From contig PLML01000241.1 of assembly GCA_003141525.1 (NCBI GenBank), positions 7,591 through 40,656 on the forward strand: DNA of 33,066 nucleotides. Reading direction: 5' to 3'. Position 1 is the first letter of the stretch, and each line of letters opens with the position of its first letter. Source of the DNA: Bacteroidales bacterium (GTDB lineage Bacteria > Bacteroidota > Bacteroidia > Bacteroidales > VadinHA17). The notes under the pieces are model-generated. The model had not been told where the DNA came from and searched no databases. It worked only from the letters and a program-made list of their open reading frames with translations. This document shows positions 16,882 through 25,221 of this stretch, piece after piece. A program made the position numbers and the translations under genes.

Positions 16882-18828
16882 ATGGCTCTGACGATAATAA
16901 GTTTAATAAAACAAGTTCCGCTACCAAGCGAAATGAGAATGGGAGAAGATGGTTTAATGGACCGGACAAAAGCAAAATCAATAATTAATATTGATTGCCA
17001 GTATGGTCTTGAAGCCGGATTGCAGCTCAGAAAACAACATCCCGATGCCAGATTAGTTGTCTGCTCGATGGGTCCGAAATCATTTGAAACATCTCTAAGA
17101 ACAGCAATTTCCATGGGCTATGACGAAGCTTATCTGTTATCCGATCGGAAGCTGGGCGGAAGTGATACTTATGCTACCGGCCTGGCAATTTCTAAAATGC
17201 TAAATCACTTAGGTTTTACAAAAGATTCTAAAGATCCTTTTATTATTTTAGCCGGCCGGCAAACCAGTGATGGCGATACTGCACACGTTCCATCACAGGT
17301 AGCCGAAAAGATCGGAATTCCTCAGGCCACTTTTGTAGAGAGTTTAAAAGCTGACGGCTCTGGAAATGTAATTGCAAAAAGGATTATAGAGGGTGGATAT
17401 CAAATTTTGAAATTGCCCATTCCCTGTGTTATATCATTGACTCCAACCGGAATTCCTCCCCGTAAGCCTTCATTAAGTGGAGCCATCAAAGCCCGCACCC
17501 TTGAAATTACAACATTTGGAATTGACAATATTGGTTTGGGAACCGAGAAAATTGGTATTAACGGTTCCCCGACTATTGTGGTAAAAGTAGTTAATATTGT
17601 AAGTGAACGTCCTCCTGTAACAATGTCGGAAGGTCATAATGAGGCTTCATTAGTTGATAGCTTTATCGTTAACTTTAAAAAAGGTGGAAATGTTCTGGAG
17701 AAGAAGGATAAAGCAGCCAAAAAAGAAATAGAACGTCCGCATTTCCCTGAAAAAGACTTCAGGAATGGCGCAAGAGGAATTATCACCTGGGCTGAGGTGA
17801 CCAACGGTAAGATATCCAGACCATCAATTGAACTGTTAACTCCGGCCAGAAACCTGGCTGCCCAGTTAGGTAACGACACTAAAGTAATGACATTAATTAT
17901 TGGAAAAAATGTTCAACATTTGGCACAAACTCTTATCGAACATGGTTCAGATGAGGTTATACTTGTTGAAAATGATAAGCTTGAAGAATATCTTGTTCTT
18001 CCATTTTCATCAATTTTTGCTCAGGTGATTAAGGAAAGAAAACCGGAAATTGCTCTTTTTGCTGCAACAACATCAGGACGGGAATTAGCTCCCCGGATAG
18101 GCATGAAAACCAATAGCGGAGTAACAGCAGACTGCACCGGGCTTGAAATTGGAGAATATATAGATAAAAAAGAAAAAGTGATTTATACTCCAATTCTTGA
18201 ATCGCGACGTCCAACTTATGGTGAAAGCAAGTTGGCTACTATTCTTGGTTTTGTTTGTCCGCAAATTTCAACAGCCAGGGCAGGTACATTTGAAGTTCCA
18301 AAACGTGTTGAGGGACGACAAGGTATTGTTTCAAGGTTCAACCCTGTTTTAAATGATGAAGATTTTGTTGTTGAAATTCTGAAAACGGTAAGAGGTGAAG
18401 GTGGATTACAGAATCTTTTCGATGCTGACATTGTAATTTCAGGTGGCAGAGGTACAACAAGCGATAGTTTAGGGCTGATAAAAGCACTTGCCGAAGCATT
18501 AAAAAGTCAGGGAATAAATGCTGAATGGTCCTGTAGCCGTCCGGTTGTTGACGAAGGTGTTTCAGAATATGCCAGACAAATCGGACAAACAGGTAAAACC
18601 ATTCGTCCTAAAGTATATATTGCAGTTGGTGTTTCAGGTGCAATTCAGCATATTGCGGGTATGAAAGAATCTGAAACGATAATTGCCATAGACCATAATC
18701 CTAAAGCACACATCTTCCATTATGCAGATTTTGGAATTGTGGGTGAATATCAAGACCTTTTGCCAGAATTAATTGAACGCGTTAAAACCGGATTTAAATT
18801 CGGTATTGAAGCCAGGAAAAATCAGTAA
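16882..18828 (+). CDS. Fused electron-transfer flavoprotein, EtfB-EtfA in one chain
   Basis: Residues 1 to about 260 are an EtfB (beta) domain, including AGRQTSDGDTAHVPSQ with D130-G-D-T-A at the second nucleotide site. A charged linker (about 265-290, KKDKAAKKEIERP) leads to an EtfA (alpha) domain to residue 648. The EtfA domain has the FAD-binding segment GQTGKTIRPKVYIAVGVSG from residue 568 and IIAIDHNPKAHIF. Separate EtfB and EtfA proteins are about 250-260 and 320-350 residues, so both are complete. The protein carries electrons from a flavin dehydrogenase to the ETF-QO encoded just upstream. No acyl-CoA dehydrogenase gene is present here, so the donor is unknown. The DGDTA segment resembles FixA and bifurcating EtfB proteins, which leaves FixABCX-like chemistry possible. 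Confidence 0.93.
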   Translation: MALTIISLIKQVPLPSEMRMGEDGLMDRTKAKSIINIDCQYGLEAGLQLRKQHPDARLVVCSMGPKSFETSLRTAISMGYDEAYLLSDRKLGGSDTYATGLAISKMLNHLGFTKDSKDPFIILAGRQTSDGDTAHVPSQVAEKIGIPQATFVESLKADGSGNVIAKRIIEGGYQILKLPIPCVISLTPTGIPPRKPSLSGAIKARTLEITTFGIDNIGLGTEKIGINGSPTIVVKVVNIVSERPPVTMSEGHNEASLVDSFIVNFKKGGNVLEKKDKAAKKEIERPHFPEKDFRNGARGIITWAEVTNGKISRPSIELLTPARNLAAQLGNDTKVMTLIIGKNVQHLAQTLIEHGSDEVILVENDKLEEYLVLPFSSIFAQVIKERKPEIALFAATTSGRELAPRIGMKTNSGVTADCTGLEIGEYIDKKEKVIYTPILESRRPTYGESKLATILGFVCPQISTARAGTFEVPKRVEGRQGIVSRFNPVLNDEDFVVEILKTVRGEGGLQNLFDADIVISGGRGTTSDSLGLIKALAEALKSQGINAEWSCSRPVVDEGVSEYARQIGQTGKTIRPKVYIAVGVSGAIQHIAGMKESETIIAIDHNPKAHIFHYADFGIVGEYQDLLPELIERVKTGFKFGIEARKNQ

Positions 18829-18833
18829 TGAGG

Positions 18834-18868
18834 TTAAGGATTTAATAAACTCAGGTTTCCTTAATTTT
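18834..18868 (+). terminator. Possible weak terminator after the ETF operon
   Basis: A 7-bp inverted repeat, TTAAGGA at 18834-18840 and TCCTTAA at 18858-18864, with a 17-nt loop and a short T run follows the EtfBA stop codon. The stem is AT-rich, so termination is uncertain. Confidence 0.3.
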
Positions 18869-18891
18869 CCCAGTTATTTGTGATCCATTTC

Positions 18892-18922
18892 TTGACTTCG
18901 TAAAAAATGATTAGTAACTTTA
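18892..18922 (+). promoter_or_regulatory. Promoter of the Fur/PerR-family gene (TTG-N20-TAACTTTA)
   Basis: TTG at 18892-18894 and TAACTTTA at 18915-18922 are spaced by 20 bp, close to the Bacteroidota -33/-7 arrangement. The -7 box differs from TAnnTTTG in the last base only. The same TAACTTTA box and 20-bp spacing occur before the TIR gene. Confidence 0.6.
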
Positions 18923-18933
18923 ATTGTTCTTAA

Positions 18934-18950
18934 ATAAGAATTATTCTTAT
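18934..18950 (+). promoter_or_regulatory. 17-bp perfect palindrome, likely Fur/PerR box (autoregulation)
   Basis: ATAAGAAT-T-ATTCTTAT is a perfect 8-1-8 inverted repeat in the style of Fur/PerR boxes. It covers the expected transcription start, 18 bp before the ATG at 18968. A repressor bound here would block its own promoter. Confidence 0.75.
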
Positions 18951-18967
18951 CTAATATTTTTTATCAA

Positions 18968-19390
18968 ATGGCAAATAAATCCATCATAAAAATTCTGGTT
19001 CAGAATGATTTAAAAGTAACTCCTCAAAGAATTGCTATTCTCGAAATTATTCTTACGCTTGAAAATCATCCAACTGCTGATAATATTACTGAATATCTCA
19101 GACTCAGCCACCCTAACATATCACTTGGAACAATTTATAAAACTCTTGATACTTTCTCAAAAAAAGGTATTATTCACAAAGTACTCAACGACAACGACTC
19201 AATGAGATACGACCCCATTATTGAAAAACATTATCATTTATACAGCTCAGAATCAGATAGGATTGATGACTATGTAGATGAAAAACTTAGCGACATTATT
19301 GAAAAATACTTTGAAAAAAAAGAGATACCAGGCTTTACAATTGAAGATATTAAACTACAGATAACAGGCAGGTTTACTGATAAAGGATAA
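18968..19390 (+). CDS. Fur/PerR-family metal-dependent repressor lacking structural zinc cysteines
   Basis: This 140-residue protein has the Fur-family winged helix (LKVTPQRIAILEII and ISLGTIYKTLDTFSKKGII). Residues aligned with the PerR sensing site are kept: H34, D82, H88, H90 and D101. The first structural-zinc pair is changed to serine (S93 and S96, in YSSES where PerR has C-x-x-C), and the second CxxC is absent; the whole protein contains no cysteine. It therefore must fold without the usual Zn(Cys)4 site. A perfect palindrome sits at its promoter. The next gene is a broken ferritin-like gene, which points to iron or peroxide control. Confidence 0.9.
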   Translation: MANKSIIKILVQNDLKVTPQRIAILEIILTLENHPTADNITEYLRLSHPNISLGTIYKTLDTFSKKGIIHKVLNDNDSMRYDPIIEKHYHLYSSESDRIDDYVDEKLSDIIEKYFEKKEIPGFTIEDIKLQITGRFTDKG

Positions 19391-19408
19391 AGGCTAAAGG
19401 TTAAAGGT
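19381..19408 (+). repeat. 7-bp tandem repeat, four copies of TAAAGGN
   Basis: Four consecutive 7-bp units TAAAGGA, TAAAGGC, TAAAGGT and TAAAGGT begin in the last codons of the Fur-family gene, whose TAA stop is part of the repeat, and run into the spacer. Confidence 0.75.
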
Positions 19409-19435
19409 AAAAGTCATAATTAAAATTAAGATATT

Positions 19436-19753
19436 ATGGGACAAAAAGGAAGATCAATTGTTGAAATGGATGTGGATGAATTAATCAACTTACTGAATAG
19501 AGCTTTATCTGACGAATAGCTAGCTTACTACCCATACTGGGTGGGTGCTAAAGTAGTTAAGGGAACCATGAAAAATGCAGTGATTGCTGAACTAATCTTG
19601 CATGCAACAGAGGAACTTGGTCATGCAGAATTGCTGTCCGCCAGAATAATACAGCTTCGCGGGACACCCGTATTGTCGCAGGAAGTAGAACATGAAGAAG
19701 ATCTGTCCGCATTAAAAGAAGACCTTGAACTGATGCTTGAAAGAAGCAGATAA
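19436..19753 (+). pseudogene. Ferritin-like gene, broken by an amber codon and an internal deletion
   Basis: Starting at the ATG at 19436 the frame encodes MGQKGRSIVEMDVDELINLL and continues to residue 27. A TAG at 19517-19519 follows, and then the same frame runs on as LAYYPYWVGAKVVKG to 19753. Intact members of this ferritin/bacterioferritin-like family have Trp at the stop position (DE-W-LAYY), so TGG has become TAG. After RIIQLRGTPVLSQ the text jumps straight to EVEHEEDLSALKEDLELM. About 60-70 residues usually lie between these parts, covering most of the third helix and part of the fourth with some metal ligands. Two independent lesions make a working iron-storage protein unlikely. A GTG at 19541 could start the remnant, but no function would be expected. 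Confidence 0.8.
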
Positions 19754-19812
19754 TTTACGGATTGAGACAGTACAATTCGACCGGTAGAGAGTAGCACTAA
19801 AGTTGAGATAAA

Positions 19813-20694
19813 TTATATTACCAGCAGCTTGAATCCCAAAACATTTACTAGTTTCTGACCCGGACAGAAAATCTGATAAGCAATCGGCCAGACTTTTGCA
19901 AGATAACGGTCCTGTGCTTCACGGAACTTGATTATTAATTCATCCAATGCAGGCGGGTTTTTGCCTTCTTTATAATTGTACTCCAAAACTTTTATAATTT
20001 GAGTAAGGTCATTGAATTTTCCAAGATTCTGTGTCAAACTGTCAAGTTGCTTTTCAAGGGATTTTACGACCGGTGGGTTTAAAGGTCTGAATATGTAGAG
20101 TTGATACCAAAAATCTTTGGCTTTTTTTCTGAATTTATGCAATGTCGCCGGTTTCGGATTATTCCTGCACGATACATAAATATCTGTTATCATTGAATAA
20201 GTTATCTCGAGTTCTTTTATCAGAAGTTTGGGATCTACCATCTTCATTGATTGAAAACGTATGCGATAACCGGTTTTATGAAGGAGAGTACCAATCTGTT
20301 CCAGAGCTGCTTTCATTTCCACTGATGGTTCAGTCACAGACTCATGTTTCTCAAGCAGAAGAGTGAGCCTGACATTTTCACTCAGACGGGAAAAGATATC
20401 AGGATATTCTTTTCTGAATGCTTTAAGAGTTTTTCTCTGAACTGATGTTTCGCGCCACGAACTCATTATTGTGCCGACTTCCCTGAAAGCGCCAGCATCT
20501 CTTTGCTGAAGTGCCTCATCTAGCTGAAGTGCTGCCAGCTTCAATACCGCTCTTGATTTCTTCATCAGAACACGAACATCATGGACAGTTTTCTCATCGG
20601 GTATAACAGATTTGTTCATTAAAGTCTGTGCTTCTCTGATATACCCTGCAAGTGCAGGCTTGATCTCCTTCAATTTCACATAATCCAGCTCCAT
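19813..20694 (-). CDS. CHAD-domain protein (polyphosphate-associated)
   Basis: This 293-residue helical protein shows the two CHAD signatures: HDVRVLMKKSRAVLKL near residue 38 and LHKFRKKAKDFWYQL near residue 200. CHAD domains are positively charged helical bundles that bind polyphosphate, often on polyphosphate granules. No CYTH domain is attached, so it is a stand-alone CHAD protein. It is divergent from a plus-strand group with SixA phosphatase and polyphosphate kinase genes about 1.4 kb away, which fits a polyphosphate role. A TAACTTTA box at 20715-20722 (minus strand) is a possible -7 element. Confidence 0.88.
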   Translation of the reverse strand: MELDYVKLKEIKPALAGYIREAQTLMNKSVIPDEKTVHDVRVLMKKSRAVLKLAALQLDEALQQRDAGAFREVGTIMSSWRETSVQRKTLKAFRKEYPDIFSRLSENVRLTLLLEKHESVTEPSVEMKAALEQIGTLLHKTGYRIRFQSMKMVDPKLLIKELEITYSMITDIYVSCRNNPKPATLHKFRKKAKDFWYQLYIFRPLNPPVVKSLEKQLDSLTQNLGKFNDLTQIIKVLEYNYKEGKNPPALDELIIKFREAQDRYLAKVWPIAYQIFCPGQKLVNVLGFKLLVI

Positions 20695-21049
20695 TTGTAA
20701 TATTCTATGCTTGATAAAGTTACAAAAAAATGAAATCCATTAACCGCAAAGGTCGCAAAGGTTTATGCAAAGATCACAAAGAACTGAATTAGATTGTTTT
20801 ATCTTTGCGTGCTTTGTGCCTACCCTGTCCACATGACAGGCAGGTTTGCGCACTCTGAGGTTAAAAAGATCTTTTTGTACCAGGGAAATGGGTTTATAAA
20901 TACCATAAAAAAAAAGGGGGTTAGCTCATGTAAGAATAAAAGCCATACGGGAAGTTCCAGAGAAAATCCAAATATTTGTAACAATTTATTGACTCCATTA
21001 TACTTATAAAGAGTTAAATTTGCTTAAAACTAATTTTAAAAGTTTAATA
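20695..21049. other. Intergenic region with a decayed palindromic repeat and the pfk promoter
   Basis: This 355-bp spacer has no gene. Near 20741-20781 it carries AACCGCAAAGGTCGCAAAGG-type sequence, and near 20800-20863 the roughly complementary CTTTGCGTGCTTTGTGCC and TCTGAGGTTA. The right arm is split by a small CCTGTC-N8-GACAGG palindrome. The rest is AT-rich leader of the phosphofructokinase gene. Confidence 0.55.
21015..21022 (+). promoter_or_regulatory. -7 box TAAATTTG of the phosphofructokinase gene
   Basis: An exact TAnnTTTG match lies 27 bp before the ATG at 21050. It overlaps a TTG codon at 21020, which argues against that codon being the start. Confidence 0.5.
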
Positions 21050-22093
21050 ATGGGTAAAATAACGAGAGGACAGAGGATCGGGATTCTTACTGCAGGAGGT
21101 GATTGTCCGGGTATCAATGCAGCTATCCGGGGAGTAGGAAAAACCGCTATAGTTAAATATGGCATGAAACTGATTGGGATCAGTGATGGATTTACAGGGA
21201 TGATAAATAAAGAATACCGGGAACTTACTGAAAGCGATCTTTCAGGGATACTTACTCTTGGAGGTACAATTCTCGGAACGTCAAGGGAGAAACCTTTTAA
21301 GAGCAGCGGGAAAGGAAAGAATGAAATAAGTAAACCTGTACTGATAAAAGAGCATTACGAACAAATGGGACTCGATTGCCTTGTCTGTATTGGCGGAAAC
21401 GGCACTCTTAAAACTGCGCACCTTCTTGCACAGGAAGGACTTAATGTTATAGGTATACCAAAAACAATTGACAATGATGTCTGGGGCACAGACCTGACAT
21501 TCGGATTCGATTCAGCTGTAAATATTGCTACCGAAGCTATTGATCGTCTGCACTCAACGGCCAACTCCCATAAACGGATAATGATTATTGAACTCATGGG
21601 ACACAATGCCGGATGGATAGCATTGTATTCAGGAATTGCAGGAGGCGGAGATGTGATTTTGATACCTGAGATTCAGTATGACGATACGAAGGTCGCGGAA
21701 TATCTTCTGCATCGTGTCAGCGAGAATAAACCGTACTCAATAGTTGTTGTGGCAGAAGGAATAAAAAATCCAATAAAGGACAGTTGCTCGGCTGCTCAAT
21801 CTTTAAGCAAAAGAATAAATGAACTGACCGGACTTGAAACAAGGGAAACAGTACTTGGTTACATACAGAGAGGAGGCACTCCCTCTCCCATGGACCGGAT
21901 ACTGGCAACAAGGTATGGCTCTGCGGCTGCCGATATGATTGCAGAACGCGACTTTGGTAAAATGGTTGCTCTGAAAAATACCGAAATTGTATCTGTTCCC
22001 CTCTCTGAAGTTTCAGGAAAACTGAAACTTGTTGATCCAAAAGATCCTCTTGTGATACAAGCACAAAAAATGGGCACAAACTTCGGCATTTAG
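21050..22093 (+). CDS. 6-phosphofructokinase, group III type
   Basis: This 347-residue enzyme phosphorylates fructose 6-phosphate in glycolysis. Motifs are GILTAGGDCPGINAAIRG, the nucleotide loop IGGNGTL, the catalytic PKTIDND and MGHNAGWIA. The ATP/PPi-determining positions are mixed: Gly at the site equal to E. coli G104 (ATP type) but Lys at the site of G124 (PPi or group III type). The Mg-contact Asp103 of E. coli is Asn here. The phosphoryl donor thus cannot be named from sequence; a PPi or ATP donor would both fit polyphosphate-linked metabolism. The ATG at 21050 aligns with the family start. The SixA gene follows after 39 bp. Confidence 0.92.
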   Translation: MGKITRGQRIGILTAGGDCPGINAAIRGVGKTAIVKYGMKLIGISDGFTGMINKEYRELTESDLSGILTLGGTILGTSREKPFKSSGKGKNEISKPVLIKEHYEQMGLDCLVCIGGNGTLKTAHLLAQEGLNVIGIPKTIDNDVWGTDLTFGFDSAVNIATEAIDRLHSTANSHKRIMIIELMGHNAGWIALYSGIAGGGDVILIPEIQYDDTKVAEYLLHRVSENKPYSIVVVAEGIKNPIKDSCSAAQSLSKRINELTGLETRETVLGYIQRGGTPSPMDRILATRYGSAAADMIAERDFGKMVALKNTEIVSVPLSEVSGKLKLVDPKDPLVIQAQKMGTNFGI

Positions 22094-22132
22094 ACCTTCA
22101 CTACACATTTGTTATTCAATTGATTGGAGAAA

Positions 22133-22630
22133 ATGAAAAGGTTAATTTTTATACGACACGGTAAAGCAGAAGATGATTCGCCAGAGATATCTGACATCGA
22201 AAGATCTCTCACTCTTAGGGGGAAAGTTATCTCAAGACTTACGGCCCGTAAGCTTGTTGAAAAAGAAAAGCATTTAGGGATCATTCTTTCAAGCCCGGCA
22301 TTCAGGGCTCTTGAAACAGCATTAATTTTTGCAGGGGAGTATGGGATTAATGCTGATAATGTCATTATAAACAGCAACCTTTATTATAAGATGAGCCTGC
22401 GGAATCTGCCGGCTATACTTTCAGGTATCAATGAAGACATAGAAGTTGTGACTCTTTTTGGTCATAACCCTTCATTTACACAGGTAGCAAAAAACCTGAG
22501 TAAGGAAGGTTGCGATTTTATTCCTAAATGCGGGGTAGTCTGTATCTCCTTCAATATCACTAAATGGTCGGAGATCGGTCGCAACATCGGAAAGATGGAA
22601 TATTTTCTTAAACCCGAAAATATACTATGA
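22133..22630 (+). CDS. SixA-type histidine phosphatase
   Basis: This 165-residue histidine phosphatase begins MKRLIFIRHGKAEDD. The RHG triad carries the catalytic His, and a second His lies in LFGHNPSFTQVA, both as in SixA proteins that dephosphorylate phosphohistidine domains. I chose the ATG at 22133; a TTG at 22124 would add three residues that include the GGAGA ribosome-binding sequence. Its stop overlaps the start of the polyphosphate kinase gene in ATGA, so the two are translationally coupled. Pairing of SixA with polyphosphate kinase suggests control of phosphate transfer. Confidence 0.9.
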   Translation: MKRLIFIRHGKAEDDSPEISDIERSLTLRGKVISRLTARKLVEKEKHLGIILSSPAFRALETALIFAGEYGINADNVIINSNLYYKMSLRNLPAILSGINEDIEVVTLFGHNPSFTQVAKNLSKEGCDFIPKCGVVCISFNITKWSEIGRNIGKMEYFLKPENIL

Positions 22631-24684
22631 GCAAAACATACATTCCAAAGGAAATCAGTTGGTTATCATTCAATGAACGTGTTTTACAGGAAGCTGAAAA
22701 CAAAGAAGTGCCAATAATTGAAAGGTTTAAATTTCTTGGTATCTACTCAAATAACCTCGATGAATATTTCAGAGTGAGGGTAGCAACATTGAAAAGACTT
22801 TCACAATTTGGAGCAAGATCGAAAACTATTCTTGGATACAGCACCAAAGCCACTTTGAAAAAGATACAAGAAATAGTTCTTTCACAAAACACCAAGTTTG
22901 AAAAGATATACTCAGGATTAATCCGCGAGCTGGATAATCATAAAATACATATTATCAATGAAAAGCAATTAAGCACAGAACAGGCTGAATTTGTGCAGAA
23001 GTATTTCCACCGGGAAGTTCGTACAAGGCTCATGCCTTTTCTTATAGAAAAGGATACAGAGTTACCAAATCTTACAGATGACGCAATCTATTTTGCAATA
23101 TATCTTCTCAAAAAAGAGACGCAGAAGAAAAGATTTGCGCTTCTTGAAATCCCTACTCATGTCCTTCCAAGATTTATAGTTCTGCCTGAATACGGAGATG
23201 ACAAATATGTAATGTTTATTGACGATATTATCAGGTTTGGATTAAAAGAGATCTTCTTTATTTTTGATTTTGATGAGTTTTCTGCTTATACAATAAAACT
23301 GACTAAGGATGCCGAACTCGAAATAGTTGACGATATCTCGGAAAGTTATATCGATAAACTTTCACGAAGCCTTCAGCAACGGAAATGGGGTACACCTGTC
23401 CGGTTTATTTACGACAGGAAAATGCCTGATGAGCTTTTGAAAATACTGACAAAAAAACTCAATTTTGGCCCCGATGATGTCGTAATTCCGGCCGACAGGT
23501 ATCATAACTTCAAGGACTTCATGAATTTTCCAAACCTGGGACGTAAAAAATTCTATTATGAACCCATGGTTCCTGTTTCCCACCGGGATATTCTGTCCGG
23601 AAAAAGTATTCTTTCAGCTATCAAGAAAAAGGATATCATGCTTTTCTTCCCGTATCATCCTTTCGACCATTTTATCGATCTGTTAAGAGAAGCTTCAATC
23701 GATCCGAATGTAACAGCAATCCAGATAACACTTTACCGTTTAGCCAGAAACTCAAGTGTCATCAATGCACTCCTTAATGCAGTGAGGAATGGCAAGAATG
23801 TTACAACAGTAGTTGAATTACAGGCACGGTTCGATGAAGAGGCTAATATTCTCTGGGGGAACAAACTCATGGAAGAGGGAGTCAAGGTAATATATGGTGT
23901 TCCGGGACTAAAGGTTCACTCCAAATTATGCCTTATAACGAGGGTTAAGAATGAAGTTTCCCAGCGCTATGCAGCAATCGGCACAGGTAACTTTAATGAG
24001 GATACAGCAAAAATATATACCGATCACCTTCTTTTAACTACAAATAAGAAGATAACTAATGAGGTTTTTAAGGCATTTAATTTCTTCAATGTCAATTACA
24101 AAAAGGATAACTTTTATCACCTGGTGCTCTCACCTTTTTTCCTGCGGAATAAAATTACACTACTTATAGAGAACGAAATAAAGAACGCCCGATCTGGAAA
24201 GAAAGCTTTTATATATCTCAAATTAAATAACTTAACCGATAACGAAATCATAAATCATCTTTATGAAGCCAGCAAATCAGGTGTAACTGTCAGGCTTATT
24301 ATCCGGGGAATGATTTCTCTTGTACCGGGTTTGAAAGACATTAGTGAAAACATAAAGGCAATAGGTATAGTTGATCGTTTACTTGAACATACCAGATTCA
24401 TGATATTTTGTAACGGAGGTGATGAGGAGTGTTATATTTCTTCCGCTGATCTTATGACAAGAAATATAGAACACAGAATAGAAGTAACGTGTCCAATTTT
24501 TGACAAGAGTATTAAATGTGAAATAAGGAGAATATTTGATATCCAATGGGCTGATAATGTTAAAGCCAGAGTATTTGATGAAAACCAATCAAATAAATTT
24601 GTCAAACCCGGTAAAAATGTCATAAACCAATCTCAGATTGAAGTTTATAAGTGGCTTAAAAAGGTTAATGAAAAGACAAGTTAG
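22627..24684 (+). CDS. ppk1: Polyphosphate kinase PPK1
   Basis: PPK1 makes polyphosphate from ATP, through an autophosphorylated histidine, at the membrane. The 685-residue length is normal. The N-terminal domain has EISWLSFNERVLQEAENKE and the conserved FLGIYSNNLDEYFRVRV. The core shows FFPYHPFDHFIDLLREA and H431 in GLKVHSKLCLI, aligned with the phospho-accepting His435 of E. coli. A second conserved His is in EHRIEVTCPI. It overlaps the SixA gene by 4 bp and is followed after 3 bp by an ICMT-like gene, so the three form one operon, probably including phosphofructokinase. Confidence 0.96.
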   Translation: MSKTYIPKEISWLSFNERVLQEAENKEVPIIERFKFLGIYSNNLDEYFRVRVATLKRLSQFGARSKTILGYSTKATLKKIQEIVLSQNTKFEKIYSGLIRELDNHKIHIINEKQLSTEQAEFVQKYFHREVRTRLMPFLIEKDTELPNLTDDAIYFAIYLLKKETQKKRFALLEIPTHVLPRFIVLPEYGDDKYVMFIDDIIRFGLKEIFFIFDFDEFSAYTIKLTKDAELEIVDDISESYIDKLSRSLQQRKWGTPVRFIYDRKMPDELLKILTKKLNFGPDDVVIPADRYHNFKDFMNFPNLGRKKFYYEPMVPVSHRDILSGKSILSAIKKKDIMLFFPYHPFDHFIDLLREASIDPNVTAIQITLYRLARNSSVINALLNAVRNGKNVTTVVELQARFDEEANILWGNKLMEEGVKVIYGVPGLKVHSKLCLITRVKNEVSQRYAAIGTGNFNEDTAKIYTDHLLLTTNKKITNEVFKAFNFFNVNYKKDNFYHLVLSPFFLRNKITLLIENEIKNARSGKKAFIYLKLNNLTDNEIINHLYEASKSGVTVRLIIRGMISLVPGLKDISENIKAIGIVDRLLEHTRFMIFCNGGDEECYISSADLMTRNIEHRIEVTCPIFDKSIKCEIRRIFDIQWADNVKARVFDENQSNKFVKPGKNVINQSQIEVYKWLKKVNEKTS

Positions 24685-24687
24685 AAT

Positions 24688-25212
24688 ATGAGTTATTTTG
24701 CTCTTTTAATCGGAACTATTTTGATTGTTCTCTTCTCCTGGTTTTTATCTCTCAGATATAAAAGATATCATGGTATTGCCAGGTTCTTCGCATTTGAAAG
24801 TGTTTTTATCCTGGTCTTATTAAACTATAAGGTCTGGTTCATCAATCCGTTTTCTCCGCTTCAGCTAATCTCCTGGATCCTTCTGATTCTTTCAGCTTAT
24901 GTAGTTATTGCAGGTTATCTTTTACTTAAGAGGAAAGGGAAACCCGACAGTAATTTCGAGAACACATCAGTGCTTGTGAAATCGGGTATTTACGGTTATA
25001 TAAGGCATCCGTTGTACTTTTCAATATTCCTTCTTGGTACCGGAATTATGTTTAAAGATCCTCAGCCGGTTCAATTGGTTCTGGGAGCCACTAACCTGAT
25101 AGCTGTATACATCACAGCACGTATTGAAGAAAATGAGATGATTGTAAAATTTGGGGATGACTACAGGATTTATATGAAAGAGACTAAGATGTTTATTCCG
25201 TATATTGTCTGA
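24688..25212 (+). CDS. ICMT-family membrane methyltransferase-like protein
   Basis: This 174-residue integral membrane protein has about five hydrophobic helices. It carries the isoprenylcysteine carboxyl-methyltransferase-like pattern in the second half: GIYGYIRHPLYFS, then an Glu-Glu-Asn-Glu segment and FGDDYRIYMKE near the end, which form the S-adenosylmethionine site. Bacterial members methylate various small molecules or lipids; the substrate is unknown here. It starts 3 bp after polyphosphate kinase, so it is the last gene of that operon. Confidence 0.85.
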   Translation: MSYFALLIGTILIVLFSWFLSLRYKRYHGIARFFAFESVFILVLLNYKVWFINPFSPLQLISWILLILSAYVVIAGYLLLKRKGKPDSNFENTSVLVKSGIYGYIRHPLYFSIFLLGTGIMFKDPQPVQLVLGATNLIAVYITARIEENEMIVKFGDDYRIYMKETKMFIPYIV

Positions 25213-25221
25213 CAGTCTTGA

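Noticed and set aside
19541-19753. Separate small gene starting at GTG 19541
   Set aside because: It is the downstream part of the broken ferritin-like gene in the same frame; the family's N-terminus is found upstream of the TAG.
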